The notes below the pieces were generated by a model. That model saw only the letters and a program-made list of their open reading frames with translations. It did no database searches and was not told the origin of the DNA. From Grimontia marina (GTDB lineage: Bacteria; Pseudomonadota; Gammaproteobacteria; Enterobacterales; Vibrionaceae), in contig NZ_FIZY01000017.1 of the NCBI RefSeq assembly GCF_900060185.1, forward strand, positions 1 to 64,000: a stretch of 64,000 nt of DNA. Reading direction: 5' to 3'. Each line of letters starts with the position of its first letter. Position 1 is the stretch's first letter. This document shows, in pieces, positions 29,100 through 38,768 of this stretch. The translations under genes and the position numbers were made by a program.

Positions 29100-29524
29100 C
29101 TTTTTTGCTCGCCACGACTAAAAAGTCGACAAATAGAGTAAATCTTTACCGCTTTATCTCAGACCCCTAACCGCCACTAGCACTATTTCTGAGTAGTATC
29201 TTGATCAGCTGGCAGTTAACGGTGTCTTAATCATGCAGCACTCGGCGTAAGACATGAGGAATAAAGCACCCGTTAGTTTGTTGGCACGACGGGATAAATA
29301 ACCAGTGTCAAAGAGACTGTCGCCATTTGTGGCGAATAGCCGACTGAATAAACCGGAGTGAATATCTTAATTCCGTATCAGTGGGTGGATAAGTAGTGCC
29401 CTAGAGCGTCCCTGATTCCCCAGCCGTGAGGCTGCATTAACATCAGACTTGGGACCTGGCAGCATTGCGTTCTTTCTCTCGTATCCGACAACTAATAACA
29501 ACAAATAATCGAGAACAATTTGAT
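29100..29524 (+). promoter_or_regulatory. rne 5' leader with stem-loops (autoregulatory element)
   Basis: About 500 bp without a gene lie between rluC and rne. The rne-proximal part contains several stem-loops, including TCGCCA-TTTG-TGGCGA (29321-29336) and CAGCC-GTGA-GGCTG (29421-29434). In enterics RNase E binds and cuts its own long leader to limit its level. Equivalence here is inferred from position and structure; the transcription start is not known. Confidence 0.55.
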
Positions 29525-32500
29525 ATGAAAAGAATGTTGATTAACGCAACTCAAAAGGAAGAGTTGCGCGTCGCATTGGTTGACGGTCAGCGCTTATACG
29601 ATCTGGATATCGAAAGCCCTGGCCATGAATCGAAGAAAGCAAACATCTATAAAGGCCGTATTACACGTATTGAGCCAAGTCTTGAAGCAGCATTCGTAGA
29701 CTATGGTTCTGAGCGTCACGGTTTCCTTCCTCTTAAAGAAATTGCCCGCGAATACTTCCCAGACAATTACAGCTACCAAGGTCGTCCAAACATCAAAGAG
29801 GTGTTGAAAGAAGGCCAGGAAGTGATTGTTCAGGTTGATAAAGAAGAACGTGGTAACAAAGGCGCTGCCTTGACCACTTTCATCTCTCTCGCTGGTAGTT
29901 ACCTTGTTCTGATGCCAAACAACCCTCGTGCTGGCGGTATTTCCCGTCGTATCGAAGGTGAAGAGCGTAGCCAACTGAAAGAAGCGATGTCTGGTCTGAA
30001 ACTACCTCAGGGCATGGGTCTGATCGTTCGTACCGCTGGCGTTGGCAAATCTGCTGAAGAGCTGGAATGGGATTTAAACTACCTGCTGAACAACTGGGAA
30101 CGCATCCAAGGCGCCGCTGATTCTAAACCAGCGCCATTCCTGATCTATCAGGAAAGCGATGTGATTGCGCGTGCATTCCGTGATTACCTGCGTCGTGACA
30201 TCGGCGAAGTGCTGATCGACAGTGAGAAAGTTTACAATCAGGCTCGTGAGCGTATTCAGGCTACCCGTCCTGACTTCCTGAGTCGCGTTAAACGCTACGA
30301 AGGTGAAGTTCCACTTTTCAGCCACTACCAAATCGAAAGCCAGATTGAATCTGCCTTCCAGCGCGAAGTGCGTCTGCCTTCCGGTGGTTCGATTGTTATC
30401 GACCCAACCGAAGCACTGACTTCTATCGACATCAACTCCGCTCGTGCGACCAAGGGTTCTGATATCGAAGAAACCGCACTCCAGACAAACCTTGAAGCAG
30501 CGGACGAAATTGCACGTCAATTGCGCCTGCGTGACCTTGGTGGTCTGGTTGTTATCGACTTCATCGATATGACCCCAGTTCGCCACCAACGTGAAGTAGA
30601 AAACCGTTTGCGTGAAGCTGTCCGTATGGACCGTGCACGCGTTCAAATCGGTCGTATTTCACGCTTTGGTCTGCTGGAAATGTCTCGTCAGCGTCTGAGC
30701 CCTTCTCTGGCAGAAGCCAGCCACCACATCTGTCCTCGCTGTACAGGTACTGGTGTGATTCGTGATAACGAATCTTTGTCTCTGTCTATCTTGCGTCTGA
30801 TCGAAGAAGAAGCGCTGAAGGAAAACACCGCCCAAGTAATGGCTGTAGTACCCGTTCCGGTTGCTTCTTACCTGCTCAACGAAAAACGCCGCTCAGTGCA
30901 GCACGTTGAGAAGTATCACAACGTCCGCGTTATCGTTGTACCTAACGCCAACATGGAAACCCCACACTTTGAAGTGGTTCGTATCCGCGGTGGTGACGAA
31001 GTGACTTCACTGTCTTACCGCCTTCCAGAACAACTGGAAGCAATGCGTGAGACTGAAGGCAAAGACGACGCACCAGCTGAGCGCGTTGTTAAGAAACGCG
31101 AAGAGCCAGCATTGCAAAGTTTCGCTGCCCCTGCTTCTCCGGCACCGGTTGCCAAGCCAGCAGCAAAAGCAGCAGTTGAAGCTAAACCTGGCCTGATCTC
31201 TCGTCTGGTATCTTTCATCTCTGGCCTGTTCGCAAGTGCGCCGGCTGAAGAAGAGAAGAAAGAAGAACCAAAACGCGAGTCTCGTAACCGTCGTGACCAC
31301 AAGCGTTCTCAAGATCGCACCCGTCGTGGCGAGCGCAATGGTCAGCGCGACGAAAACAGCAAGAATGGCGAGCGCAATGAACGAAGCGAGCGTGGAGATA
31401 AGAAACCACGTCGTGGCAAAGAGCGCGCTGAAAATAACGAACGTTCAAATGAGCGTCCGGAAAAACAAGCTAAGAAGCAAAACCGCAAGCAGACTGACAA
31501 GGCAGAAAAAGCTGACCAACGTCAACAGCAAGCGAAAGCGGCTAAGCCAGTAAAAGAAGAGTCTCAAGCTGACAAGCAAGAGAAAGCGGAAAAGACGGAG
31601 AAAGTAAAACAGCGCCGTCAACGCCGTAAACTGAACAAGAAAGTCCGTGTTGGTGATACTGAAGAAGTTGAAATCGCCGCAGTAAACCCACTTCACGAAA
31701 TGGGCAAAGCTGTAGCGGAAGAAGCGAAAGCAGAAGCGACCACTACTGACGCACCTCAGACCGCCGAGACGAACGATAATGGTGAGCAACGTGAAGAGAA
31801 GCGTCGTAACCGCCGTTCACCTCGTCACCTGCGTGCAAGTGGCCAACGCCGTCGTCGTAGCAACCGCGAAGACGAATCAGCAAACGCTGAGCAAGGCCTT
31901 GACCAACTGGACATGATGGAAACGGCTGTTTCTATCGTTGAAAAGCGCAACAAGGTCGTTCTGAAGTCTGGTGTTGCTTCTCCAGAAATGGCAATGGGTA
32001 AAGTATGGCCTTCGAAAGCTGCACTGAAAGCCCCTGTTGTGGCAGAAGCAGTAACAGAAGCACCTGTTACTGACGAAGCTCCAGCACCTAAGACAGTTGC
32101 TGTTGGTGGCGTAGCCTTCCCTGAAATGGCAATGGGTAAAGTCATTGTTCGTCGTTCAGCATCCACTGTGCTGGAAGAAAAAGCGAAATACGAAGGTGCT
32201 GACGCCCTAAACGAAGAACTGCCAGTTGCTGTTAATGCACCGGAAGAAGTAGAAGCACCTGCCGCAGAGCCAGTTGTCGAAGCTGTAGCTGAACAGGTAG
32301 AAGCGCCAAAAGCTGAAGAAACCAATGTGAAGAGCGTGATGGAATCTAGCGAAATCCCTGCTGTAGAAGCAGAGAAACCCGCTAAACCTGCTATTCGCAT
32401 AGGTCGTGCAACGTCTCCAATGACAAAAGCACCAGCACCGGAAAGTGCAGAGTCAGCCATTGAAGTGGCGATTGCTGAGTTCCGCAGTGAGCGAGCTGAA

Positions 32501-32572
32501 ACGCGCCAAGCAGGTAGCCAAACGGCAACCAACAGCGCCGCAGCGCCAGCGACCAAGCCTAACTTCCAATAA
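29525..32572 (+). CDS. rne: Ribonuclease E
   Basis: 1015 residues from the ATG at 29525 ([20 protein letters not shown]); the frame extends 20 codons further upstream, but that part is leader. The S1 domain (about 36-120) is followed by a DNase I-like catalytic domain with Asp residues in [11 protein letters not shown] and [10 protein letters not shown], and the zinc link CPRC. An amphipathic membrane segment ([14 protein letters not shown], about 557-572) begins the disordered half, which has an Arg-rich RNA-binding stretch. Two copies of PEMAMGKV and a terminal [17 protein letters not shown] follow, the latter resembling the PNPase-recruiting motif of E. coli. It is the scaffold of the RNA degradosome. 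Confidence 0.96.
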   Translation: MKRMLINATQKEELRVALVDGQRLYDLDIESPGHESKKANIYKGRITRIEPSLEAAFVDYGSERHGFLPLKEIAREYFPDNYSYQGRPNIKEVLKEGQEVIVQVDKEERGNKGAALTTFISLAGSYLVLMPNNPRAGGISRRIEGEERSQLKEAMSGLKLPQGMGLIVRTAGVGKSAEELEWDLNYLLNNWERIQGAADSKPAPFLIYQESDVIARAFRDYLRRDIGEVLIDSEKVYNQARERIQATRPDFLSRVKRYEGEVPLFSHYQIESQIESAFQREVRLPSGGSIVIDPTEALTSIDINSARATKGSDIEETALQTNLEAADEIARQLRLRDLGGLVVIDFIDMTPVRHQREVENRLREAVRMDRARVQIGRISRFGLLEMSRQRLSPSLAEASHHICPRCTGTGVIRDNESLSLSILRLIEEEALKENTAQVMAVVPVPVASYLLNEKRRSVQHVEKYHNVRVIVVPNANMETPHFEVVRIRGGDEVTSLSYRLPEQLEAMRETEGKDDAPAERVVKKREEPALQSFAAPASPAPVAKPAAKAAVEAKPGLISRLVSFISGLFASAPAEEEKKEEPKRESRNRRDHKRSQDRTRRGERNGQRDENSKNGERNERSERGDKKPRRGKERAENNERSNERPEKQAKKQNRKQTDKAEKADQRQQQAKAAKPVKEESQADKQEKAEKTEKVKQRRQRRKLNKKVRVGDTEEVEIAAVNPLHEMGKAVAEEAKAEATTTDAPQTAETNDNGEQREEKRRNRRSPRHLRASGQRRRRSNREDESANAEQGLDQLDMMETAVSIVEKRNKVVLKSGVASPEMAMGKVWPSKAALKAPVVAEAVTEAPVTDEAPAPKTVAVGGVAFPEMAMGKVIVRRSASTVLEEKAKYEGADALNEELPVAVNAPEEVEAPAAEPVVEAVAEQVEAPKAEETNVKSVMESSEIPAVEAEKPAKPAIRIGRATSPMTKAPAPESAESAIEVAIAEFRSERAETRQAGSQTATNSAAAPATKPNFQ

Positions 32573-32584
32573 GAAGTCCGGTAT

Positions 32585-32617
32585 AAAAAGAGCCATGCCT
32601 AGCATGGCTCTTTTTTT
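32585..32617 (+). terminator. Terminator of rne
   Basis: Stem AAAAAGAGCCATG / CATGGCTCTTTTT with loop CCTAG and a long T-run. Confidence 0.93.
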
Positions 32618-32629
32618 ATGTGCCACTAG

Positions 32630-32891
32630 GGGCTGTTGATCTTTGGTGATGGTTTTTGCAGCAGTTTGTGGGGGTTTTATGCAAGGCAGAGGCTTCGATG
32701 TGTAGCTAGCCTACATGAGAAGCCGATAACGCAGCAGAAATTCCCCACAAACGCTGCCCGAAGGGTTCTGCCCTAAGCGTTTTATGCTTTGTTGAGGTGT
32801 ATTTGCTTAGAATGACTAGGCGGCACACACCTCGCCGCGCCTAAAACGCTTAGGGCTAGAACAAAATCCAACCACCAAAGGTCAACAGCCC
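32630..32891. mobile_element. MITE-like inverted-repeat element, family A, copy 2
   Basis: A 262 bp element with ends GGGCTGTTGATC and GGTCAACAGCCC, flanked by a perfect CTAG duplication on both sides (32626-32629 and 32892-32895). It is the cleanest target-site duplication of the three copies. It has the same orientation as copy 3 and is inverted relative to copy 1. It sits between the rne terminator and the sulP gene. Confidence 0.9.
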
Positions 32892-33110
32892 CTAGGTCTT
32901 ATTCATCAAACTGCCATCGCTTTGATGTTTAATCAGTTTGGCTAATTGCAGCACGTCTTTTTTGTTATAACCCGCTGTTCTGCCTAGACGTAACCTGCTT
33001 TTAAGTTTCACAAATACGTTACCAAGATTGAACAAAATCACACTTTTAGGTAGTATCGCCGTCTTTGTCGAATTGCCAACAACCCACTTTTAGAGAAGTA
33101 ACCGAACAAG

Positions 33111-34667
33111 ATGTTTGAATTCCCCAAGTTTCCTAAACACTCGGCCAAGAACGACATTCTGTCGGGTCTGACTGTTGCACTCGCTCTGGTACCAGAAGCC
33201 GTTGCGTTTGCTTTCGTTGCAGGCGTTGACCCAATGGTTGGCCTGTATGCTGCGTTCATCATGGGTCTACTGACTTCTATCCTTGGCGGTCGCCCTGGTA
33301 TGATTTCTGGTGCGACTGGCGCAATGGCTGTGGTCATGGTCAGCCTGGTCGCAGAACACGGTATTCAATATCTTTTTGCGGCAATCATGCTGGCGGGTAC
33401 GCTTCAAATTCTGGCGGGTGTATTTAAGCTCGGTAAATTTATCCGCATGGTGCCACACCCGGTAATGATTGGTTTCGTTAACGGTCTGGCTATCGTCATC
33501 TTCCTTGCTCAACTTGGTCAATTCCAAGTGCCTGGCCTGAACGGTGAAATGGAATGGCTGCAAGGCGAGCAACTGTATCTGATGCTTGGCTTGGTGGCGA
33601 TTACCATGGCTATCATCCATTTCCTGCCCAAGATCACCACCGCAGTACCTTCTTCTCTGGTTGCGATTGTGTCTGTGACAGCGGCGGTTGTCCTGCTGGA
33701 TCTGGATACCCGCACTGTTGTCGACTTCCTGCGCTCAATGAGTGGTGACGAGAACGCAACGCTTGCTGGCTCACTGCCGACTTTCGCTTTCCCAACTGTT
33801 CCATTCAATCTGGAAACGCTATACATCATCCTGCCATACTCTTTGATTCTGGCAGCTGTTGGTCTGATTGAATCTCTGTTGACCCTAACCGTCGTTGACG
33901 AGATGACCGGCACCCGCGGCCGCGGTAACCGCGAATGTGTAGGCCAGGGTGTCGCGAACGTAACCTGTTCCGTATTCGGTGCGATGGGCGGCTGTGCGAT
34001 GATTGGTCAGTCGATGATCAACGTTAACTCTGGTGGCCGTGGCCGTCTGTCTGGCATCGTTGCCGCACTGGCCCTGCTCTGTTTCATCCTGTTCACCTCT
34101 TCGCTGATTGAGATGATCCCACTGGCAGCGCTGGTTGGTGTGATGTTCATGGTGGTTATCGGCACATTTGAATGGGCAACGTTCAAGCTGGCCAGCCGTG
34201 TACCAAAACGCGACTTTTTCGTTATCGTGCTGGTGACTGTTGTTACCGTTATGACTGACCTGGCGATTGCGGTTATCGTTGGTGTGATTGTGTCGGCGCT
34301 GATGTTTGCATGGGAACATGCTAAACACATTTACGCATCAAGCCATATCAACGAGGAAGGCTCAAAAGTCTACGAAGTGAATGGTCCATTGTTCTTTGGC
34401 TCAGTGGCTAACTTCCTTGAACTATTTGATGCTCAGAACGACCCACAAGACGTGATTGTCGATTTTGGTAAATCCCGTGTGGCTGACCACTCAGCCATCG
34501 AAGCGATTGAAACGCTGGCTGAGCGATACAGCAAAGCGGGTAAGACGCTCCACCTTCGTCATCTGTCACAAGACTGTTTGGCGCTGCTGACTAAAGCGGG
34601 CAGCCTGGTTGAAATTAACCACATCGAAGACCCAAGCTACAAGGTTGCAACCGACGTTCTGGCGTGA
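33111..34667 (+). CDS. SulP-family anion transporter
   Basis: 518 residues. The N-terminal membrane domain (about 15-400; [22 protein letters not shown] is the SulP signature, broken here across TM1) is followed by a STAS domain (about 415-510; [19 protein letters not shown]). Family members move sulfate, bicarbonate or dicarboxylates. The substrate is not decidable; no carbonic anhydrase is adjacent. The ~220 bp upstream of the ATG, after the inserted element, is AT-rich and must hold the promoter. Confidence 0.9.
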   Translation: MFEFPKFPKHSAKNDILSGLTVALALVPEAVAFAFVAGVDPMVGLYAAFIMGLLTSILGGRPGMISGATGAMAVVMVSLVAEHGIQYLFAAIMLAGTLQILAGVFKLGKFIRMVPHPVMIGFVNGLAIVIFLAQLGQFQVPGLNGEMEWLQGEQLYLMLGLVAITMAIIHFLPKITTAVPSSLVAIVSVTAAVVLLDLDTRTVVDFLRSMSGDENATLAGSLPTFAFPTVPFNLETLYIILPYSLILAAVGLIESLLTLTVVDEMTGTRGRGNRECVGQGVANVTCSVFGAMGGCAMIGQSMINVNSGGRGRLSGIVAALALLCFILFTSSLIEMIPLAALVGVMFMVVIGTFEWATFKLASRVPKRDFFVIVLVTVVTVMTDLAIAVIVGVIVSALMFAWEHAKHIYASSHINEEGSKVYEVNGPLFFGSVANFLELFDAQNDPQDVIVDFGKSRVADHSAIEAIETLAERYSKAGKTLHLRHLSQDCLALLTKAGSLVEINHIEDPSYKVATDVLA

Positions 34668-34685
34668 TGAATTTCAATGATGAAG

Positions 34686-34712
34686 AAGCGGGCTGAATGG
34701 CCCGCTTTTTTA
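34686..34712. terminator. Terminator between sulP and the WYL regulator
   Basis: Stem AAGCGGGC / GCCCGCTT with loop TGAATG, followed by T5 on the plus strand; shared by the convergent genes. Confidence 0.8.
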
Positions 34713-35402
34713 TTACCTATTCTCTTCTTCGCAGAGCGATAGATAATGTTGGAAAGACTTTAACTCACCGGCTTCAAAATGCTCTTTGAGGGCTTCCATA
34801 CGCTCAATACGATCAACGCGAAAGCTTCGATAATCATCCCGTAGCTCACACCATGCCACCAGCGTCCAGACTTTGCCCCAAAATACCTGACCTAGAGGGT
34901 GAACAATCCGCTCGGAGTATATTCCTTCGCCAGTTTTATATTTGATGCGGACTTTTTGTTTTTCTGTCGTCGCTGCGCGCAAGCTTTCTCGCCATACGGT
35001 GCATTCTGATTCAATGTAAAAGTCAGGCACCGCAAGAGGCAAAGCGTCAATCTGGGCTTTAAGGTGTTCTGGCAGTATGGACTGGATTTTTCTTGAGGCA
35101 GATTCAGAAGCAGCCGCCAAACTCTTATCTGACCATGCTCGTACCATTTGCATGCCAAGTTCCAATGCGACGATTTCTTCTTCAGTAAACATTAGCGGTG
35201 GAAGGTGAGAGCCTTTGCCTAACAGGTAACCAATCCCTGCTTCGCCTTCAATGGGAACACCGGACAATTGCAGGGATTGGATATCACGGTAAATCGTGCG
35301 CTCACTGACCTTCAGCTCTTCCGACAACGACTTGGCCGTCACCGCGTAACGTTTACTACGCAGCAGTGTTAAAAGCTCAAACAAGCGCTCCGATTTACTC
35401 AT
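34713..35402 (-). CDS. YafY-type HTH/WYL-domain transcriptional regulator
   Basis: 229 residues. The N-terminal DeoR-like helix-turn-helix (about 5-60; VTAKSLSEELKVSERTIYRDIQ) is followed by a WYL domain (about 140-220; WGKVWTLVAWCELRDDYRSFRVDRI). WYL regulators sense small ligands or nucleic acid. It lies 9 bp downstream of the small ABM-like gene and probably controls it. Confidence 0.88.
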   Translation of the reverse strand: MSKSERLFELLTLLRSKRYAVTAKSLSEELKVSERTIYRDIQSLQLSGVPIEGEAGIGYLLGKGSHLPPLMFTEEEIVALELGMQMVRAWSDKSLAAASESASRKIQSILPEHLKAQIDALPLAVPDFYIESECTVWRESLRAATTEKQKVRIKYKTGEGIYSERIVHPLGQVFWGKVWTLVAWCELRDDYRSFRVDRIERMEALKEHFEAGELKSFQHYLSLCEEENR

Positions 35403-35411
35403 TCACTCTTC

Positions 35412-35732
35412 CTAAGCTGTTTCAGTCATACAAGGACTCATTTTAATTTGCTCGTGGGCCATCACTAGCGTTGAAGCATCAATATAAGACACCATCTTCT
35501 GAGCACCTTCATCCTTCATGAAGTTGTCTGACGCTGCCTTAGCATCAGCGAGTGTCGCCCAGTAAACAATGTCTGTCCATTCTTGTGTCTGCTCATTAAG
35601 ACTCAGCGAACGGTAAAGATAGCCTTCACATCCTTTAATAAAGGGAATAGTGCCTTCTGCTGCCTCAACAAATGCCTTCATATCCGCGCCGTCTTTCAGT
35701 TTGAATCTTACGGTTTCTACAATGTTATCCAT
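35412..35732 (-). CDS. Small ABM-like (dimeric alpha/beta barrel) protein
   Basis: 106 residues from the ATG at 35732, which has a perfect Shine-Dalgarno (AAGGAGATAA). The frame extends 15 codons upstream, but that part contains the ribosome binding site. The pattern IVETVRFKLKDGADMKAFVEAAEGTIPF then WTDIVYWATLADAKAA resembles stress-responsive dimeric barrel or antibiotic biosynthesis monooxygenase-type proteins. No catalytic residue is recognisable. It is paired with the WYL regulator, an arrangement I recall for stress genes in proteobacteria. Function unknown. Confidence 0.75.
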   Translation of the reverse strand: MDNIVETVRFKLKDGADMKAFVEAAEGTIPFIKGCEGYLYRSLSLNEQTQEWTDIVYWATLADAKAASDNFMKDEGAQKMVSYIDASTLVMAHEQIKMSPCMTETA

Positions 35733-35812
35733 GGTGTTATCTCCTTTCGTGTGGGGTTGAGAAGAGATTACTGACACCTACTGACAGATCGTGTCAGGAG
35801 CGTTTCCCAGAA

Positions 35813-35842
35813 ACAAAAAAAGGTCAGCTTTTGGCTGACCTT
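35813..35842 (-). terminator. Terminator downstream of pirin
   Basis: Stem AAGGTCAGC / GCTGACCTT with seven T following on the minus strand. Confidence 0.85.
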
Positions 35843-35864
35843 CTATTTCAAGAGCTTAAACACA

Positions 35865-36560
35865 TTACGTCAAATCGAAGACCAAAGCAGTGACGCTTTC
35901 TGAGCCGTTATTTTTCAGCAAGAGTTGGGAGAGCCCGCTAACTTTTGCACCGTCGCCACCTGTGAGAGTATCGTCATTCACTGACAACTCACCTGCTACG
36001 ACATGCAAATACACATTGCTGCCCATTTCCGGGGTGAAAGTTTCCGAACTACCGTTTTCCAAGATTAACTGTAGTAATCGGGCATCTTGTTTAATGTGCA
36101 ATGTGCCATCGCGGCCATCAGGCGTTGCTATTTCAGTGAAGCCCAATGCTTTACCAAAGTCCTTCTGCTGATAACCTGGTGCTCCACCCTTCTCATTAGG
36201 CTGAATCCAAATTTGCAGGAAGCGAAGGTCACTGTCGGAAGAGCCATTATACTCGCTGTGGTAAATCCCCTTCCCTGCAGACATCAATTGAAATTCGCCC
36301 GCTGGCAGAGACTTGATATTCCCTTCACTGTCTTTATGCTCAATCACACCGTCCAGAACATAACTTATGATCTCCATATCACGGTGACCGTGAGTATCAA
36401 ACCCAGCCGATGGTTTCACCACATCATCGTTAATCACACGAAGCGCCGAGAAACCCATTTGCTCTGGGTCATGATAATGACCAAAAGAGAAGGTGTGGCG
36501 ACTGTCCAGCCAACCAAAGCTTGCACGGCCACGTTTCTCAGATTTACGGATATCAATCAT
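35865..36560 (-). CDS. Pirin-family cupin (YhhW-like)
   Basis: 231 residues, bicupin. Metal ligands are visible as the two His in DTHGHRDMEI, the His in IYHSEYN and the Glu in the same segment. Bacterial pirins such as YhhW can act as quercetin 2,3-dioxygenases in vitro and link to redox stress; the real substrate is open. Excellent Shine-Dalgarno (AAAGGAGGT). Monocistronic. Confidence 0.9.
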   Translation of the reverse strand: MIDIRKSEKRGRASFGWLDSRHTFSFGHYHDPEQMGFSALRVINDDVVKPSAGFDTHGHRDMEIISYVLDGVIEHKDSEGNIKSLPAGEFQLMSAGKGIYHSEYNGSSDSDLRFLQIWIQPNEKGGAPGYQQKDFGKALGFTEIATPDGRDGTLHIKQDARLLQLILENGSSETFTPEMGSNVYLHVVAGELSVNDDTLTGGDGAKVSGLSQLLLKNNGSESVTALVFDLT

Positions 36561-36639
36561 TTCGACCTCCTTTTGCGCTTAACTTATTGCTTTAAAGGTT
36601 AAGCAATCCCAATCTTGAATAAAACCAGAGAGATTTGAG

Positions 36640-36668
36640 TTTGATGTTCAACTTTTTCGAACATCAAA
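36640..36668. repeat. 10 bp inverted repeat at the edge of the family B remnant
   Basis: TTTGATGTTC and GAACATCAAA separated by 9 bases, a perfect stem in the pirin/miaE divergent region. It may be a relic of the repeat element or an operator. Confidence 0.5.
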
Positions 36669-36753
36669 AAGGAACAACAAAGGGCATGGCGCCAGTCAAC
36701 TCGCCTGAAAGTAGACCCTCAATGCGAGCATATTCAGGTCGTTTGGGTATATA
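36662..36753. mobile_element. Inverted-repeat element, family B, truncated copy
   Basis: It shares CATCAAAAAGGAACAACAAAG and CAGTCAACTCGCC, and the right end GCATATTCAGGTCGTTTGGG, with the full copy at 9461-9725. It lacks the left third and part of the centre. It lies 40 bp upstream of miaE and may contribute to its promoter. Confidence 0.7.
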
Positions 36754-36793
36754 ATTGCCGTCTTCAAAGCACTAAAAAGACCAAAGAAAATCG

Positions 36794-37573
36794 ATGTCGC
36801 TAAGCCCAGAATTAGAAAGTTTGCTCGAGCCAGTGCGCGGGTTTCTGCACTGCGAAACGCCACAGACGTGGATTGATGAAGCCATTAAGCCTGAAAACGA
36901 AACCATACTTCTGCGTGATCACGCTAACTGCGAATTAAAAGCCAGCCAAACCGCAATGTGGCTTATCCGCAAGTACGCCATTGACGCGTCCAGCGGCGAG
37001 CTACTTTTGGAGTGGGCAAAACCCTATGAAGATTTCGTTTACCGTGGCATGCGTGATGGGATTTTCCACGCTAAAAAGAATGGGCTGAGCGCTCCACTAA
37101 AACCCAAGGAAGGTTTCGAACACGGCCCAGATTTAATCGACAAAATGGTTCGACTGATTAAAGAAGAATTCCATCATTTCGAGCAGGTCATCGAAATCAT
37201 GGAAAAACGTGATATGCCATACAGCCCGCTCAATGCCGGCCGCTACGCACGAGGATTGATGTCAATTGTCCGTACGCATGAGCCAGCGATGCTTATCGAC
37301 AAGCTGATTATTGGCGCTTACATCGAAGCTCGCTCATGTGAGCGCTTTGCCAAAGTCGCACCGTACTTGGATGAAGAACTGCGTAAGTTTTATATCTCTC
37401 TGCTGCGGTCAGAAGCACGCCACTATCAGGATTATTTGAAACTGGCGGCAGCCATTGCCGGCGGAGATATTTCCGACCGCGTCAAAGCGATTGGTGAGAA
37501 AGAAGCCGAACTCATCCAAACACCAGATGATATGTTCCGTTTCCACAGTGGCGTGCCGTCACTCGCCGCATAA
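36794..37573 (+). CDS. miaE: tRNA-(ms2io6A37) hydroxylase MiaE
   Basis: 259 residues of the ferritin-like di-iron fold. Iron ligands are recognisable as LRDHANCELKAS, EEFHHFEQV and SEARHYQDY. It hydroxylates the isopentenyl group of the modified adenosine at tRNA position 37, using O2. Monocistronic, with its own terminator. Confidence 0.93.
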   Translation: MSLSPELESLLEPVRGFLHCETPQTWIDEAIKPENETILLRDHANCELKASQTAMWLIRKYAIDASSGELLLEWAKPYEDFVYRGMRDGIFHAKKNGLSAPLKPKEGFEHGPDLIDKMVRLIKEEFHHFEQVIEIMEKRDMPYSPLNAGRYARGLMSIVRTHEPAMLIDKLIIGAYIEARSCERFAKVAPYLDEELRKFYISLLRSEARHYQDYLKLAAAIAGGDISDRVKAIGEKEAELIQTPDDMFRFHSGVPSLAA

Positions 37574-37579
37574 CTCGAC

Positions 37580-37609
37580 AAAGTCAGGGCCTTCTCCCCT
37601 GACTTTTTC
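37580..37609 (+). terminator. Terminator of miaE
   Basis: Stem AAAGTCAGGG / CCCTGACTTT followed by TTCTTT. Confidence 0.85.
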
Positions 37610-37685
37610 TTTATACTGTCTGTGACTTGCACCGACAGCCAATGTTCGGTAAACAGGGAATGACACTGAACAATCAAGGATTACT

Positions 37686-38426
37686 ATGTTCAAGAAACTT
37701 AAAGCTTCTTTAGGTATTGGCGCAACCAAAGTCGATACCATCCTTCACAATGAATCTGTTTACCAAGGCGAAACCCTGCGCGGAACCGTTCATATCAAGG
37801 GCGGAGATGTCGAGCAAGAGATTGACTCCATCACACTGAAACTCTGCACTGAAGTCAAAGTTGAGTCTGACTCTGGTGTGGGTTATCAGGTCTTTGTCCT
37901 TGGTCATATTCAGGCAAATGATCCTTTCACCATTCAACCGGGTGAAGAAAAAGAAGTGCCGTTCGAACTGAAGCTGCATGCCGAAACGCCAATTACGTCG
38001 GTTAATGCAAAACTCAACCAGAGCCATGTCTGGGTAGAGACTGTTCTGGACATCGATTTCGCCATCGACCCAACTGACCGAGATTATCTGGAAGTTCGCC
38101 CACTGCCTGCAGTACAACGTGTGCTTTCCGCCATTGAACGTGAAGGCTTTGCCTTGGTGAAGGCAGATGTAGAGAAAGGACATTTGCGTGGCAATGGCTT
38201 TGCCTCTGTTTCTGGCTGTTATCAAGAGCTTGAATTCAAAAACAGCGGCATGTTCAACAAGAAGGAAATCGAGCTTTCTTTCATCTTGGATGGTTCGGTT
38301 ATCCACTGCCTTGCCGAGATTGACCGTTCATTCGGCCGCGGTGATACCTATCGCTCGTTCACCATTTCCCGTGATGCGTCAGAAGGTGAAGTATCACAAG
38401 CGTTGGCATCCGTTTTAAATGTTTAA
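37686..38426 (+). CDS. Spo0M-like (SpoOM) arrestin-fold protein
   Basis: 246 residues. It has the SpoOM family start MFKKLKASLGIGATKVDTIL, a beta-sandwich-type region with GETLRGTVHIKGG, and PFELKLHAETPI. Spo0M controls sporulation in Bacillus, but Vibrionaceae do not sporulate. The family is widespread and resembles arrestins; it is presumed to be a protein-protein adaptor. The gene stands alone with its own terminator. Confidence 0.88.
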   Translation: MFKKLKASLGIGATKVDTILHNESVYQGETLRGTVHIKGGDVEQEIDSITLKLCTEVKVESDSGVGYQVFVLGHIQANDPFTIQPGEEKEVPFELKLHAETPITSVNAKLNQSHVWVETVLDIDFAIDPTDRDYLEVRPLPAVQRVLSAIEREGFALVKADVEKGHLRGNGFASVSGCYQELEFKNSGMFNKKEIELSFILDGSVIHCLAEIDRSFGRGDTYRSFTISRDASEGEVSQALASVLNV

Positions 38427-38447
38427 AACGTCACTTTGAACAAACCA

Positions 38448-38475
38448 AGAGAACCTGACAAACAGGTTCTCTTTC
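38448..38475 (+). terminator. Terminator of the Spo0M-like gene
   Basis: Stem AGAGAACCTG / CAGGTTCTCT then TTCT. The next ~290 bp up to the second TRAP operon hold no gene or motif I can support, though the TRAP promoter should be there. Confidence 0.8.
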
Positions 38476-38768
38476 TCCCTTCCTGCGGCCAAACCTTACC
38501 GTGGTCACAAATTGGCAACAACATCTCTTGCATCATCCTTTGGTCAGAAATACGTAAAACTTTTTGCTCCCCCTTTGAACAACATTCAACTTGCGTTCCT
38601 TTTTATTCAATAAGTTAACGAGCACCTCATAAGAAGAAGTACGTAGTAAGTAACTAGGTAGTGATCTTGTCGGCTTTTACGAGTACTTGCGCGGTAATAC
38701 GAATTTTTTGTTATCGAGTTGTTATTCATCGTGTCGTTGGAATTTCTATAGCAATAAGGAAATGCGAC

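Noticed and set aside
29465-29524. Upstream start for RNase E
   Set aside because: Twenty extra codons without a Shine-Dalgarno; conserved RNase E begins [10 protein letters not shown] at 29525, and the upstream part belongs to the leader.
31825-32556. 243-codon Ser/Ala/Thr-rich frame opposite rne
   Set aside because: Mirror image of the low-complexity Glu/Ala-rich RNase E tail; no start signal and composition dictated by the sense codons.
36087-36602. 171-codon frame opposite the pirin gene
   Set aside because: Antisense to a clear pirin gene with metal ligands and a perfect ribosome site on the other strand.
38436-38618. 60-codon frame downstream of the Spo0M-like gene
   Set aside because: It contains the terminator stem and lacks a ribosome site or known motif.
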